Source: Mucilaginibacter sp. UR6-1
GTDB taxonomy: Bacteria; Bacteroidota; Bacteroidia; Sphingobacteriales; Sphingobacteriaceae
NCBI RefSeq assembly: GCF_020880975.1
Contig: NZ_JAJIWP010000005.1
Coordinates: 124,001-188,000, forward strand
Direction of reading: 5' to 3'
DNA length: 64,000 nt
The notes under the pieces are model-generated. The model made no database searches, had not been told where the DNA came from, and was given only the letters and a program-made list of their open reading frames with translations. This document shows positions 1 to 8,252 of the stretch, piece after piece. A program made the position numbers and the translations under genes. How positions within the stretch are numbered: the first letter of the stretch is position 1; the number at the start of each line of letters is the position of its first letter.

Positions 1-381
1 ATCAAACCTGCGGCAAACATCCGCCAAAACATCATGATTGCCGATAACGCATTGTACGCTTGCCCCCAACGTGCCAAAGTAATTGCGCACCAGTATATCG
101 GCCAGGCAATGGTACTCCTTGGTAACCAGCACCACTATCTTTTTATCAGGTTGCGGGTTAATCTTAACCAGCGCGTCTGCCGGCAAAATAGCATAAAGCT
201 CCTGTTCAAGCGCAATAGTATCGGCGGCGTTGCCATCAACTTCAAGGCGCATAAAAAACAGGTTTTCGGCAACATCAACATGCTCACCTAACGATATGAT
301 ATTGTATTGATGCCTGGCCATTAGGGCCGATATAGAAGCCACTAACCCCACCCGGTCGCGGCACTGTATAACGATGATCAT
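1..381 (-). CDS. purU: Formyltetrahydrofolate deformylase, N-terminal part (cut by window edge)
   Basis: The minus strand is open from an ATG at 381 to base 1, giving 127 residues that begin MIIVIQCRDRVGLVASISAL. This is the N-terminal ACT-type regulatory domain of PurU, followed by a linker (KIVVLVTKEYHCLADILVR) and the start of the formyltransferase-like catalytic domain. The enzyme hydrolyses 10-formyltetrahydrofolate to formate and tetrahydrofolate in the cytosol and so supplies formate for purine synthesis. The C-terminal half with the catalytic His/Asp lies outside the window, so activity cannot be judged. A near-match to the -7 promoter element (TACCTTTA) lies about 10 bases upstream of the ATG. 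Confidence 0.85.
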   Translation of the reverse strand, partial: MIIVIQCRDRVGLVASISALMARHQYNIISLGEHVDVAENLFFMRLEVDGNAADTIALEQELYAILPADALVKINPQPDKKIVVLVTKEYHCLADILVRNYFGTLGASVQCVIGNHDVLADVCRRFD

Positions 382-484
382 AGTGAGGTAAAGGTATTGA
401 TTTCAGCGATTAATAAAAGAGAGAGCCCTCGGTAGATAAGCTAATTTATAAATAATGATTATGAGGATAAGGATGTGCTAATTG

Positions 485-540
485 AAGCGTTAGTGGTCGT
501 TACTTTCTTTTGTGCAGACAAAAGAAAGTAACCAAAGAAA
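485..540. repeat. Dispersed 56-bp repeat, copy 1
   Basis: This segment recurs at 29385-29440 with about three mismatches. Its centre is a perfect 10-bp inverted repeat, ACTTTCTTTT (502-511) and AAAAGAAAGT (520-529), with an 8-base loop, followed by the conserved AACCAAAGAAA. Both copies are intergenic. The purine/pyrimidine-biased stem could act as a weak bidirectional transcription stop or be a small non-autonomous element; the sequence does not decide. Confidence 0.8.
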
Positions 541-663
541 AACTGCCGGCTACGTCCTGCCCGGTGAAAGATTTTGCTTTGGCAGGACTTGTGCTACTCC
601 GGGCATTCCTGATGCCGGGAGAATGGTTATTTACGATCTTGCTTTAACTTTATCATAATTTTT

Positions 664-744
664 TGTTATTCCGAACGAGGTTTGAGGAGGAATCTGTCGC
701 TGTACTAATAAACGCGAATAAATCTCACTATAATTCGAGATGAC
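664..744. repeat. Decayed copy of the GAGGAGAAATC palindromic repeat
   Basis: It resembles the elements at 6423-6502 and 37313-37393 in layout: an outer TTCCGA/TTCGAGATGAC pair, then a GAGG-rich stretch (GAACGAGGTTTGAGGAGGAATCT). The arms have diverged more than in the other copies. It is intergenic and has no coding potential. Confidence 0.5.
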
Positions 745-762
745 GTTAATTTCTATTTTAAA

Positions 763-800
763 AGTCCTCCCCCCTCGGGGAGGATTTAGGAGGGGTGTTT
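763..800. repeat. C/T-rich palindromic repeat, copy A
   Basis: The core CCTCCCCCCTCGGGGAGG (766-783) is a short palindrome, followed by ATTTAGGAGGGGTGTTT. Read on the other strand it matches the ACCCCTCC...CCTCCC pattern of the palindromes that flank the DUF559 gene at 51.5-52.06 kb, and it is nearly identical to copy B at 6520-6555. A second G-rich stretch (801-829) continues the element. Confidence 0.75.
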
Positions 801-870
801 CCCTTGAAGAGGGTTGGGGTGAGGTTTTAAAATAAATACTTACTTTGCTTTAAAATACCACCACTCAATT

Positions 871-2187
871 ATGCCTTCATCCACACCAGCAAAAAACAAA
901 TTAGGTTTATGGACGAGCACCTCGCTGGTCATCGGCAACATGATAGGCGCCGGTGTGTTCCTGATGCCGTCGGCAATGGCATCATTTGGCAGCATAAGCT
1001 TATTGGGCTGGGTGTTCGCGGCAATCGGCGCTTATTTTTTGGCAAGGGTGTTCAGCAACCTCAGCAAGTTGCTGCCGCAGGTATCCGGCGGGCCGTATGC
1101 TTATACCCGCAGCGGTTTTGGCGATTTTGCCGGTTTCCTGGTGGCCTGGTGCTATTGGATAGCCGTATCATGCGCCAACGCCGCCATTACCATATCGCTG
1201 GTTAGCGCCTTAACCGCTTTTGTACCTGCATTGGGCAGCAGTGCCACTGCATCAATACTTACAGGCCTAACGGCTATCTGGCTGCTTACGTGGATCAATA
1301 CCCGGGGTATAGTGGTATCGGGTAAGTTGCAGTTGGCTACTACCATACTCAAAATACTGCCGCTGCTGGTTATCGCAATTGGTGGCTTGTTCTTTATAAG
1401 GCTTGATAATTTTTTACCGTTCAATAACAGCGGCACATCTGTATCCGCGGCTATAAACGCTACAGTTACCTTAGCCATGTTCGCTTTTGTAGGCATCGAG
1501 AGCGCGGCCATCCCGGCGGCAGATGTGGAGAATGCCGATAAAACCGTATCAAAAGCTACCGTATTGGGCTTAGGTATCGCAACGCTTATTTACCTGTTGG
1601 GCAGTGTTAGTATCATGGGGATAATTCCTATTCAAAAGCTTGCTAAGTCAGCCACGCCATATGCCGATGCGGCGGAGATTATGTTTGGCAAGTCATCACG
1701 TTATTGGGTGAGCGCGGGCATCGCCATAGCTGCCTTTGGCGCGCTTAACGGCTGGATATTGATACAGGGGCAAATCCCACGGTCTATAGCTAAAGATAAA
1801 TTATTCCCGGCCATTTTTGCCCGTGAGAACAAACGCCATGTACCCTATGTAGGCATGGTGATCAACAGCATCATGGTATCCATCTTTATGGCGATGAATT
1901 ATACTAAGGGACTGGTAGATCAGTTCAGGTTTTTGATGCTGCTATCCATATTTACGGTATTTGTGCCTTATTTGCTAACCATGGCATCCTACATCATCAT
2001 CAGGGCAAAGCAAAATATAAAAACCGGGTTGAGAGGCGCGGTACTGCTTGCCGTTCTGGCTTTTGCCTATTGTTTGTGGGGCATCATCGGCGCAGGCGAA
2101 CTAACCGTATTTTATGGCTTCCTGTTTATGGCCGCGGGCATACCGGTTTATGTATGGATCAGACTGGCTAACAAAACGGATAATTAA
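871..2187 (+). CDS. APC-superfamily amino-acid permease (AdiC-like)
   Basis: A 438-residue inner-membrane transporter with roughly twelve hydrophobic segments along its whole length. The first helix carries the substrate-site motif GNMIGAGVFLMPSAMA (residues about 22-37), typical of APC permeases that bind the amino-acid backbone at an unwound GxG. The overall order resembles the arginine/agmatine antiporter AdiC and the PotE group, including the GGPYAYTRSGFG loop after helix 2. The substrate cannot be read from the sequence, and no decarboxylase gene is adjacent, so an acid-resistance role is not supported. It converges on the cation-efflux gene with only 4 bases between the stop codons. The ATG start is the only plausible one. 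Confidence 0.85.
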   Translation: MPSSTPAKNKLGLWTSTSLVIGNMIGAGVFLMPSAMASFGSISLLGWVFAAIGAYFLARVFSNLSKLLPQVSGGPYAYTRSGFGDFAGFLVAWCYWIAVSCANAAITISLVSALTAFVPALGSSATASILTGLTAIWLLTWINTRGIVVSGKLQLATTILKILPLLVIAIGGLFFIRLDNFLPFNNSGTSVSAAINATVTLAMFAFVGIESAAIPAADVENADKTVSKATVLGLGIATLIYLLGSVSIMGIIPIQKLAKSATPYADAAEIMFGKSSRYWVSAGIAIAAFGALNGWILIQGQIPRSIAKDKLFPAIFARENKRHVPYVGMVINSIMVSIFMAMNYTKGLVDQFRFLMLLSIFTVFVPYLLTMASYIIIRAKQNIKTGLRGAVLLAVLAFAYCLWGIIGAGELTVFYGFLFMAAGIPVYVWIRLANKTDN

Positions 2188-2191
2188 TCGC

Positions 2192-3094
2192 TTAATCAAT
2201 AGTGTTAGGCTGAATAATTACAAAGCGCACCAGTTGGTATTTTTCTTTAATGCGATTACGTAACCTCACAATAGCATCCGTAATATCTTCCGTATCCAAA
2301 TCGGGCTCGAAAACAACCATCAGCATCAGTACCACTTCTTCCGGCGATTGGTAGGTTGACAGGATGTTGACCACTTTAGCAACTGCCGGATCAGCCTCTA
2401 CAAACCGCTTTAACTTGTCCTTTGTTTCAGGAGCGATGCCCTCACCCATCAGCAGGCTCCGGCTTTCACGCGCCAGTATGGCCGATACCCCGATCAGCAG
2501 CAAGCCAACCAACACCGATGCTACACCATCCATATACTCCAGCCCGGTAGCATGACCTATCACCATAAATACCAGTACAATGGCAAGGCCAATAACCGCC
2601 GCGCTATCCTCAAACAACACCAAAAAGCTCGATGGATCTTTACTTTTGATAATGGCGTTCCACCAGGTATCATTACCCCGCACCTTGTTAAACTCCTTTA
2701 TAGCTATCCACAGCGAGCTTCCCTCAAATATCATTGACAGTACCAGCACCACATAATTCCAGGTGGGGTTACCGGGTGGCTCGGCATGTATAATGTGTAC
2801 AATACCCTGGTAAACCGAAATACCGCCGCCGAGGCTGAATATGAGTATGGATACAATGAACGACCAAAAATAGATCTCTTTACCGTACCCGAAAGGATGA
2901 AAAGCATCGGCAGGTTTATGGCTCTGTTTAATTCCGTACAATATCAGCACCTGGTTAATGGTGTCAACCAGCGAATGCACACCCTCTGATATCATGGACG
3001 GGCTGCCACTAAAGCCACCTGCAACAAATTTGGTAACCGCTATAAGCAGGTTAGCAGCAAGGGCACTGTATATTGATTTGTAACTTTTAGCCAT
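2192..3094 (-). CDS. Cation diffusion facilitator transporter (ZnT9-like branch)
   Basis: A 300-residue inner-membrane protein with six hydrophobic segments and a short cytosolic C-terminal domain. CDF proteins export divalent metals such as zinc by proton exchange. Helix 2 has the family HxxxD pair (SEGVHSLVDTINQ), and the loop HPFGYGKE matches the HPxGxGK region after it. In helix 5 the expected HxxxD is replaced by FEDSAAV, as in the SLC30A9/ZnT9-like branch, so metal choice and even zinc transport are uncertain. The C-terminal region (about residues 210-300) has the ferredoxin-like fold pattern used for dimerisation. Its stop codon lies 4 bases from the permease stop, tail to tail. Confidence 0.85.
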   Translation of the reverse strand: MAKSYKSIYSALAANLLIAVTKFVAGGFSGSPSMISEGVHSLVDTINQVLILYGIKQSHKPADAFHPFGYGKEIYFWSFIVSILIFSLGGGISVYQGIVHIIHAEPPGNPTWNYVVLVLSMIFEGSSLWIAIKEFNKVRGNDTWWNAIIKSKDPSSFLVLFEDSAAVIGLAIVLVFMVIGHATGLEYMDGVASVLVGLLLIGVSAILARESRSLLMGEGIAPETKDKLKRFVEADPAVAKVVNILSTYQSPEEVVLMLMVVFEPDLDTEDITDAIVRLRNRIKEKYQLVRFVIIQPNTID

Positions 3095-3183
3095 GTATTT
3101 ATCTCCGGGATGCTTAAAATACAGCTACAATAAAAAAAAGTTTAGTGTGCCGCGTGCAATATTAATTTACCATTAATTTGACC

Positions 3184-3213
3184 TTTGCCAATTAGCCTGT
3201 ATTTGTAAATTTG
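3184..3213 (+). promoter_or_regulatory. Predicted Bacteroidota promoter, TTTG-N18-TAAATTTG
   Basis: TTTG at 3184-3187 and TAAATTTG at 3206-3213 are 18 bases apart, close to the Bacteroidota -33/-7 consensus (TTTG, about 19 bases, TAnnTTTG). The start codon follows only 5 bases after the -7 box, which would make the transcript almost leaderless. An overlapping alternative is TTTG 3177-3180 with TGTATTTG 3198-3205. Confidence 0.5.
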
Positions 3214-3218
3214 ATACC

Positions 3219-4094
3219 ATGTTGCTAAAACCAATTGCCCGAGTTGAGGATATTGAAAGGGCCGATTTTCAAAAAACATATTTACAAACCAAAACGCCGG
3301 TAGTATTTAAAAGCCTTGTTAAGGATAGCCCCGCGCTGCAAAAGTGGAGCTATGATTACTTTAAGGAGATCGCCGGAGATTACAAGGTAAACCTTTATGG
3401 CCGAGAAGACGAGTTTAACGACCGTGCCACCAGTGCACCGGTAATGAAATCAACCTTTGGGGAATACCTTGATTTGATAGCCGAGGGTCCGGCCGAGTTG
3501 CGCCTTTTTTTATTCAACCTGCTGCAACATAACCCCGAACTGAAAAAGGACCTGGTATATAATGACCCAACCGGCGGCAAAATAGTATCGTGGCTGCCTT
3601 ACATGTTTTTTGGCGGCGAGGGATCGAGTGTGCGCTACCATTATGATATTGATATGTCGCACATATTTTTAACGCAGTTTAAGGGTGTAAAAAAGGTATT
3701 GCTTTTCTCGTTAGATCAGTCGCCGCTTTTATATAAACTACCGTTTAACTTTCACGGTATTGCGAACCTTAATGAGCCTGACCTAAAAAAATATCCGGCA
3801 TTGCAATACCTGCAAGGCTGGGAGTGTGAGCTACAGCCCGGCGAAACTTTATACATTCCATCGGGCTACTGGCATTATATAAAGTACGTTACCGAGGGAT
3901 ATTCGGTAAGCTTGCGAATGCTTAACGAGCGGCCGGTGGAGCGCCTGCGCGGCTTTAACAATATATTTTTAGTGCGCCGGTTTGACAACACCATGCGCAG
4001 ATTATTCAAGGACAAATGGCTTGATTACAAAATCAGGAAAGCAGAAGAAAATGCCAACAGGGCCATCCAGAATTTAAAGGCTCAGCGCGCCTGA
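3219..4094 (+). CDS. Cupin-like / JmjC-domain Fe(II)-2-oxoglutarate hydroxylase-type protein
   Basis: A 291-residue soluble protein of the cupin_8/JmjC (FIH-like) family. The iron-binding triad is visible: H-x-D in VRYHYDIDMSHIF (about residues 139-151) and the distal His in PSGYWHYIKYVTEGYSVSLRM (about 228-248), which also contains the usual W-H pair before the last strand. Such enzymes couple 2-oxoglutarate decarboxylation to hydroxylation of a protein or small-molecule side chain; the target here is unknown. The N-terminus (VEDIERADFQKTYLQTKTPVVFKS) matches the family opening. A promoter directly abuts the start, suggesting independent transcription; the next gene begins 60 bases downstream. 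Confidence 0.8.
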   Translation: MLLKPIARVEDIERADFQKTYLQTKTPVVFKSLVKDSPALQKWSYDYFKEIAGDYKVNLYGREDEFNDRATSAPVMKSTFGEYLDLIAEGPAELRLFLFNLLQHNPELKKDLVYNDPTGGKIVSWLPYMFFGGEGSSVRYHYDIDMSHIFLTQFKGVKKVLLFSLDQSPLLYKLPFNFHGIANLNEPDLKKYPALQYLQGWECELQPGETLYIPSGYWHYIKYVTEGYSVSLRMLNERPVERLRGFNNIFLVRRFDNTMRRLFKDKWLDYKIRKAEENANRAIQNLKAQRA

Positions 4095-4154
4095 TGTTGT
4101 AACAAATAACGCGGTTTTAAATCTTATCACTACATTTAAATAAAACTTATACCT

Positions 4155-5267
4155 ATGGGACTTTTCAGTAGATTGTTAAGCGAACTTATAGATGTTATTG
4201 AATGGGTTGACAATACCCATGATACATTGATATGGAAGTTTCCGCGGAATGATAATGCCATTAAGATGGGCGCCAAACTCACGGTGCGTGAATCGCAGGT
4301 GGCCATATTTGTGAATGAAGGTAAAATAGCCGACGTTTTTCAGCCCGGCATGTACGAGCTTACCACACAGAACATGCCGATACTCACTACCCTTGAGGGC
4401 TGGAAGTATGGCTTTCAAAGTCCGTTTAAGGTTGATGTTTATTTTGTGAGCACCCGCATGTTCACCAATCAAAAATGGGGTACCAAAAACCCGGTTATGC
4501 TGCGCGACGCGGAGTTTGGCCCGGTAAGGCTGCGTGCTTTCGGCTCGTATGCTTTCAGGGTGGCTGATGCCGCGACGTTTTTCAGGCAGATAGCCGGTAC
4601 AGGCGCCGGGTTTAATGTAGAGAATATAAACGAACAGTTACGCAATATCATCGTATCGAGAGGTATGGATACCGTAGCTGCCTCAAAAATACCGGTGCTT
4701 GACCTCGCAGCTAATTACGATGAGGTTGGCGTGATCATCAAAAACAATATAGCGCCCGACCTGACGGAAATGGGTTTGATCCTGACATCGTTATTAGTCG
4801 AGAATATTTCGCTGCCGCCCGAGGTGGAGAGTGTGCTTGATAAACGCACCCAAATGGGCATTGTAGGCAACCTGGGTGCTTACGCGCAGTTTCAGGCAGC
4901 TAACGCTATTGAAAAATCTGCCGAGAACAGCATCGGCGGTAACCTGGGTGCAGCAGGAATGGGGCTGGGTGTAGGCGCTGCCATGATGGGGCAGGTAGGT
5001 AATATTTTTAAAGATAACCATGTGGATGCCACGCCACCGGCGAATGACGGGCCGCCGCCAATTAAGGCTGAAACACAGTATTACATCGCTATCGACGGAA
5101 AATCTGAAGGGCCGGCAACGCTGGAGCAGTTAAAAACCATCATCAACCAAAAGCAATTGAGTGCTGATACCAGGGTTTGGAAAAAAGGCATGGCCGATTG
5201 GGCTCCTGCCGAATCGGTTGACGAATTATCTGATCTGTTTGGCAATACACCGCCGCCGCTTGCTTAA
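4155..5267 (+). CDS. SPFH-domain (YdjI/virion-core type) protein with C-terminal GYF_2 domain
   Basis: A 370-residue protein. Residues about 20-230 form the SPFH/band-7 domain of the YdjI 'virion core' subgroup (LIWKFPRNDNAIKMGAKLTVRE is its typical opening). A short Gly/Ala-rich stretch follows (GGNLGAAGMGLGVGAAMMG). Residues about 305-365 are a GYF_2 module (YYIAIDGKSEGPATLEQL ... VWKKGMADW), which binds proline-rich or adaptor peptides. YdjI of Bacillus subtilis works with the membrane proteins YdjG/YdjH to localise PspA under envelope stress. Here a zinc-ribbon membrane protein follows after 28 bases, so a similar membrane-scaffold role is inferred; no pspA gene is present in the window. 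Confidence 0.8.
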   Translation: MGLFSRLLSELIDVIEWVDNTHDTLIWKFPRNDNAIKMGAKLTVRESQVAIFVNEGKIADVFQPGMYELTTQNMPILTTLEGWKYGFQSPFKVDVYFVSTRMFTNQKWGTKNPVMLRDAEFGPVRLRAFGSYAFRVADAATFFRQIAGTGAGFNVENINEQLRNIIVSRGMDTVAASKIPVLDLAANYDEVGVIIKNNIAPDLTEMGLILTSLLVENISLPPEVESVLDKRTQMGIVGNLGAYAQFQAANAIEKSAENSIGGNLGAAGMGLGVGAAMMGQVGNIFKDNHVDATPPANDGPPPIKAETQYYIAIDGKSEGPATLEQLKTIINQKQLSADTRVWKKGMADWAPAESVDELSDLFGNTPPPLA

Positions 5268-5295
5268 TAAACACACCATCCTTACCTGATAACGA

Positions 5296-6414
5296 ATGCC
5301 TGCCGAATCACCACAAATATCTGAGGTAAACAGCCTGCTTAAATGCAAAAGCTGTGGCGCTTCAACGCATTTTTTACCGGGCAGCAATAAGCTGCAGTGC
5401 GATCATTGCGGCTCGGAGGAGGAGATCGACACAAACGCAGCGCCCGTTATCTCTCTGGATTACGAGCAATATATTACAGAGAACAAAGCGCTTTACCAAA
5501 CCGCGGTATTACATGCCGTAAAATGCAGCGGCTGCGGCTCCGAAACTATATTGGAGCAAAGTGTAACTGCCGATAAATGTCCTTTTTGCGCATCGCCCCT
5601 GGTAGTATCAACTACCAATCAGGCTATGGTGAAGCCACACTACATTCTCCCTTTTAAAATTGACACCAAAACGGCTGTTGGCTATTTCAACAATTGGCTT
5701 AAAAGGTTGTGGTTCGCCCCGTCAGACCTCGCAAAGCGGGTTAATGCCAATATATCGGCACTAAAAGGTGTTTATATGCCCTTTTGGACATATGATACCG
5801 ATACCGTTACGCAATACCAGGGGCAGCGTGGCGATCATTACTACGTTACCGAAACTTATACAACCACTGTTAACGGCCAGCAGCAAACCCAAACCCGGCA
5901 GGTACGCAAAACCCGCTGGAGCTATGCCTCCGGAACGGTAAGCGGTAAATACCGCAATGTGCTGGTGCCCTCAAGCAAATCGTTGCCCGAAAATACTTTA
6001 CTTGAGCTTGAACCCTGGGACCTGCAAATGCTGAGTAGCTTTGACGAGCGCTACCTGAGTGGCTTTCGCTCAGAGAATTTTCAGACCACGCCGCAAATTG
6101 GGTTGGATACCGCCAAACGGTTGATACAACCCGAAATTTTAAATGATATACGTAATGATATTGGCGGCGATGAGCAACGTATTGACAGCAGCTCAACAAA
6201 CTACCATAACATCGGTATAAAATATATTATGCTGCCGGTATGGGTAAGCGCCTACAGTTACAACAATAAGGTATATCAATTTACAGTGAACGCCCGCACC
6301 GGCGAGGTAATAGGCAAACGCCCGTACAGCGCCATCAAGATCACGCTGTTTGTGCTGATGATTTTGGCTATTATCACATTGATCATTCTATACTTTTCTA
6401 ATCAACAGGCTTAA
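5296..6414 (+). CDS. Zinc-ribbon membrane protein (YdjG-like), partner of the SPFH protein
   Basis: A 372-residue protein with two Cys4 zinc ribbons near the N-terminus (CKSCG...CDHCG, about residues 17-38, and CSGCG...CPFC, about 78-98). A mixed soluble domain follows, with Trp-rich strands around YMPFWTYDTDTVTQYQG, then one C-terminal membrane helix (ALITLFVLMILAIITLIILYF-like, about 345-366) and a very short tail. Such proteins are often annotated as 'primosomal N'-like' because of the ribbons, but no helicase motif is present. Position and architecture fit YdjG-type anchors of SPFH proteins. It lies in the same operon as the SPFH gene and is followed by repeats. Confidence 0.7.
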   Translation: MPAESPQISEVNSLLKCKSCGASTHFLPGSNKLQCDHCGSEEEIDTNAAPVISLDYEQYITENKALYQTAVLHAVKCSGCGSETILEQSVTADKCPFCASPLVVSTTNQAMVKPHYILPFKIDTKTAVGYFNNWLKRLWFAPSDLAKRVNANISALKGVYMPFWTYDTDTVTQYQGQRGDHYYVTETYTTTVNGQQQTQTRQVRKTRWSYASGTVSGKYRNVLVPSSKSLPENTLLELEPWDLQMLSSFDERYLSGFRSENFQTTPQIGLDTAKRLIQPEILNDIRNDIGGDEQRIDSSSTNYHNIGIKYIMLPVWVSAYSYNNKVYQFTVNARTGEVIGKRPYSAIKITLFVLMILAIITLIILYFSNQQA

Positions 6415-6422
6415 AATTTTCT

Positions 6423-6502
6423 TGTCATTTCGACGAAGGAGAAATCTATCCGCGTTCATTACCAAGCGACAGATTTCTCCTCGTACCTCGTCGAAATGAC
6501 AA
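6423..6502. repeat. GAGGAGAAATC palindromic repeat, copy 1
   Basis: Outer arms TTGTCATTTCGACGA (6423-6437) and TCGTCGAAATGACAA (6488-6502) are exact reverse complements. Inner arms GGAGAAATCT (6438-6447) and AGATTTCTCC (6471-6480) are also exact. The right side carries an extra TCGTACC between its two arms. The related element at 37313-37393 has the same layout. It sits downstream of the zinc-ribbon gene and upstream of the C/T-rich copy B. Confidence 0.8.
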
Positions 6503-6519
6503 TTTTGTAAAATATTTTT

Positions 6520-6555
6520 AAAGTCCTCCCCCTCGGGAGGATTTAGGAGGGGTGT
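6520..6555. repeat. C/T-rich palindromic repeat, copy B
   Basis: Core CCTCCCCCTCGGGAGG (6525-6540) with the tail ATTTAGGAGGGGTGT (6541-6555). It is almost identical to copy A at 763-800 and related to the palindromes around the DUF559 gene. Confidence 0.75.
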
Positions 6556-6580
6556 ATCCGGATAATTTAGGTTGGCACAA

Positions 6581-6604
6581 AAAAAGGAGCACCTGCGGTG
6601 CTCC
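6581..6604 (-). terminator. Rho-independent terminator of the DUF3127 gene
   Basis: A perfect 8-bp stem, GGAGCACC (6586-6593) and GGTGCTCC (6597-6604), with a 3-base loop. On the minus strand it is followed by a run of T residues. It lies 27 bases beyond the stop of the minus-strand DUF3127 gene. Confidence 0.85.
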
Positions 6605-6630
6605 TTTCAAATATCATCTGTTATCCGCAA

Positions 6631-6993
6631 TTAAAACGGCAGATCGTCCTCGTCAGGTGCTGAGCTCAGGTCAACCGGTGGTGCATACTCCGGGGTAGCG
6701 CTGTTACCTGCACCGCTTAGTACGTTAATTCTCCACAATTGCAGTGAGTTAAAATAGCTTTTTTTACCGCTTTTGTCAGTCCATGGGCGGCCGCGCAGGT
6801 TAAAGAAAACCTCAACATCATCACCAACCTTAACACTGTCAAGCAAGTTACAACGATCTTGTATAGCCTCAAATTTTAAGTATTCAGGGTATTGCGGGTT
6901 CTCTATATATTCAACAATAAGTTCGCGTTTTTTAAGTGAGTCCGTCACCTGTTGGGTTGGCGACACTTCATGTACTTTGCCTTTGATATCCAT
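6631..6993 (-). CDS. DUF3127 (OB-fold, single-strand-binding-like) protein
   Basis: A 120-residue protein of a family confined mainly to Bacteroidota. Residues about 1-95 form the DUF3127 domain (IKGKVHEVSPTQQVTDSLKKRE ... WTDKSGKKSYFNSLQLWRI pattern) with an OB-fold-like strand order. The C-terminal 25 residues are a low-complexity tail ending in the acidic APDEDDLPF. That end recalls the acidic DDDLPF-type tip of SSB proteins, which binds partner proteins. A role in nucleic-acid binding is inferred, not shown. Its -7 element TAAATTTG (7005-6998) lies 4 bases before the ATG, so the mRNA may be leaderless. A strong terminator follows the gene. Confidence 0.8.
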   Translation of the reverse strand: MDIKGKVHEVSPTQQVTDSLKKRELIVEYIENPQYPEYLKFEAIQDRCNLLDSVKVGDDVEVFFNLRGRPWTDKSGKKSYFNSLQLWRINVLSGAGNSATPEYAPPVDLSSAPDEDDLPF

Positions 6994-7073
6994 GCTTCAA
7001 ATTTAAAAATGTAAAGTTAATGCTAACAAATTAAAATAGAGGTGTATTTAATTGTTTATTTTCGCCAAATATT

Positions 7074-8249
7074 ATGGAAGTTTTCCACACCGAAAGTAAA
7101 ATAGTTATCACCTGCAACAAAAGGCTTTCGCCATATTTGCAGGGTGAAGTTGAGGCACTGGGCTTTACGCCTGTACGTGTATTTCAAACCGGCATCGAGC
7201 TTAAAGGCACCGTTAACGATTGCATACCCCTTAACCTTAACCTGCGCTGCGCCAGCCAGGTTTTATATTCGCTAAAAGAGTTCACCGCGGCCACGCCCGA
7301 TGAACTGTATAACGAGCTGGTTAAGATTGAATGGGAAAAGCTGATCGATTTTTCGGGCTACTTTTCTGTTACCTCCAACGTAAATAACGAGCATATACGT
7401 ACGCCGCTGTTTGCCAATGTTAAGGTAAAAGATGCCATTGTTGACCGTATTAAGCAGGAGAAAGGCATCAGGCCAAACTCGGGTGCTGAGGTTAACAAAG
7501 CCGTTATACACCTGTACTGGCAGGATGACCGCGCCGAGATATTTATAGATACCTCGGGCGAAACACTGGCTAAACACAGCTACCGTAAAATACCGGGCAA
7601 GGCACCTATGCTTGAGGCACTGGCCGCATCAACCATTATAGCCACCGGCTGGGATGGCAAAAGCACATTTATTAACCCGATGTGTGGCTCAGGCACCTTA
7701 GCCATTGAGGCTGCATTGCTGGCTACCAATAAAAGCCCGGGCTTTTTCAGGATGAATTACGCCTTTATGCACATTTTGGGTTATGATGAGGCGGTATTTT
7801 TTACCGAGCGCCGTAAACTGAAGGATAAGGCTATAAAACAACTCGACTTTAAGATCATAGCTACCGACCTCTCTGCCGACGCCGTTGATATTGCCCGCCG
7901 CAATGCCAACACCGCCGGTGTAGAACATTTGATAGATTTTAACGTTTGTGATTTTGCAGATACGGAAGTACCGGAGCAGCCTGGCGTAGTAATGTTTAAC
8001 CCCGAGTATGGCGAGCGCCTTGGTGTGCATACTAAACTGGAGGCTACTTACAAGCGTGTTGGCGATTTTATGAAGCAAAAATGCCTCGGCTATAAGGGTT
8101 ATATTTTTACGGGCAACCCTGATCTGGCAAAAAAAATAGGTTTAAAGGCCAGCCGCCGCATTGAATTTTACAACGGAAAACTGGATTGCCGTTTGCTTGA
8201 GTATGAATTATACATGGGCACCAGACGACAACCGGCAGAAGAAGAATAA
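7074..8249 (+). CDS. THUMP-domain SAM-dependent 23S rRNA guanine-N2 methyltransferase (RlmL-like)
   Basis: A 391-residue cytosolic RNA methyltransferase. Residues about 1-160 include a THUMP RNA-binding module (KIVITCNKRLSPYLQGEVEALGF opening). Residues about 165-375 form the Rossmann methyltransferase with the SAM-binding FINPMCGSGTLAIEAALLA and the catalytic N-P-x-Y motif MFNPEYGERLG. This matches the RlmL/YpsC family, which makes m2G in 23S rRNA (position 2445 in E. coli). It lacks the second RlmK methyltransferase domain of the E. coli fusion, as is usual outside gammaproteobacteria. A short secreted-protein gene follows after 3 bases and is probably co-transcribed. Confidence 0.88.
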   Translation: MEVFHTESKIVITCNKRLSPYLQGEVEALGFTPVRVFQTGIELKGTVNDCIPLNLNLRCASQVLYSLKEFTAATPDELYNELVKIEWEKLIDFSGYFSVTSNVNNEHIRTPLFANVKVKDAIVDRIKQEKGIRPNSGAEVNKAVIHLYWQDDRAEIFIDTSGETLAKHSYRKIPGKAPMLEALAASTIIATGWDGKSTFINPMCGSGTLAIEAALLATNKSPGFFRMNYAFMHILGYDEAVFFTERRKLKDKAIKQLDFKIIATDLSADAVDIARRNANTAGVEHLIDFNVCDFADTEVPEQPGVVMFNPEYGERLGVHTKLEATYKRVGDFMKQKCLGYKGYIFTGNPDLAKKIGLKASRRIEFYNGKLDCRLLEYELYMGTRRQPAEEE

Positions 8250-8252
8250 GAC

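Larger units (their letters stand above)
382..870. other. Repeat-filled intergenic region between purU and the permease
   Basis: No gene is visible. The gap lies between two divergent genes and holds three unrelated repeats: the 56-bp dispersed repeat (485-540), a decayed copy of the GAGGAGAAATC repeat (664-744), and a C/T-rich palindrome (763-800) followed by a G-rich tail (801-829). Promoters for both flanking genes must lie here, but only weak matches to the -7 consensus were found. Confidence 0.7.

Noticed and set aside
34..291. Plus-strand open frame at the left edge
   Set aside because: It is the antisense of purU, whose minus-strand protein matches the family throughout.
6574..6585. 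TGGCAC before the DUF3127 terminator as a sigma-54 promoter
   Set aside because: No -12 element follows at the right distance, and it points into a terminator with no gene behind it.
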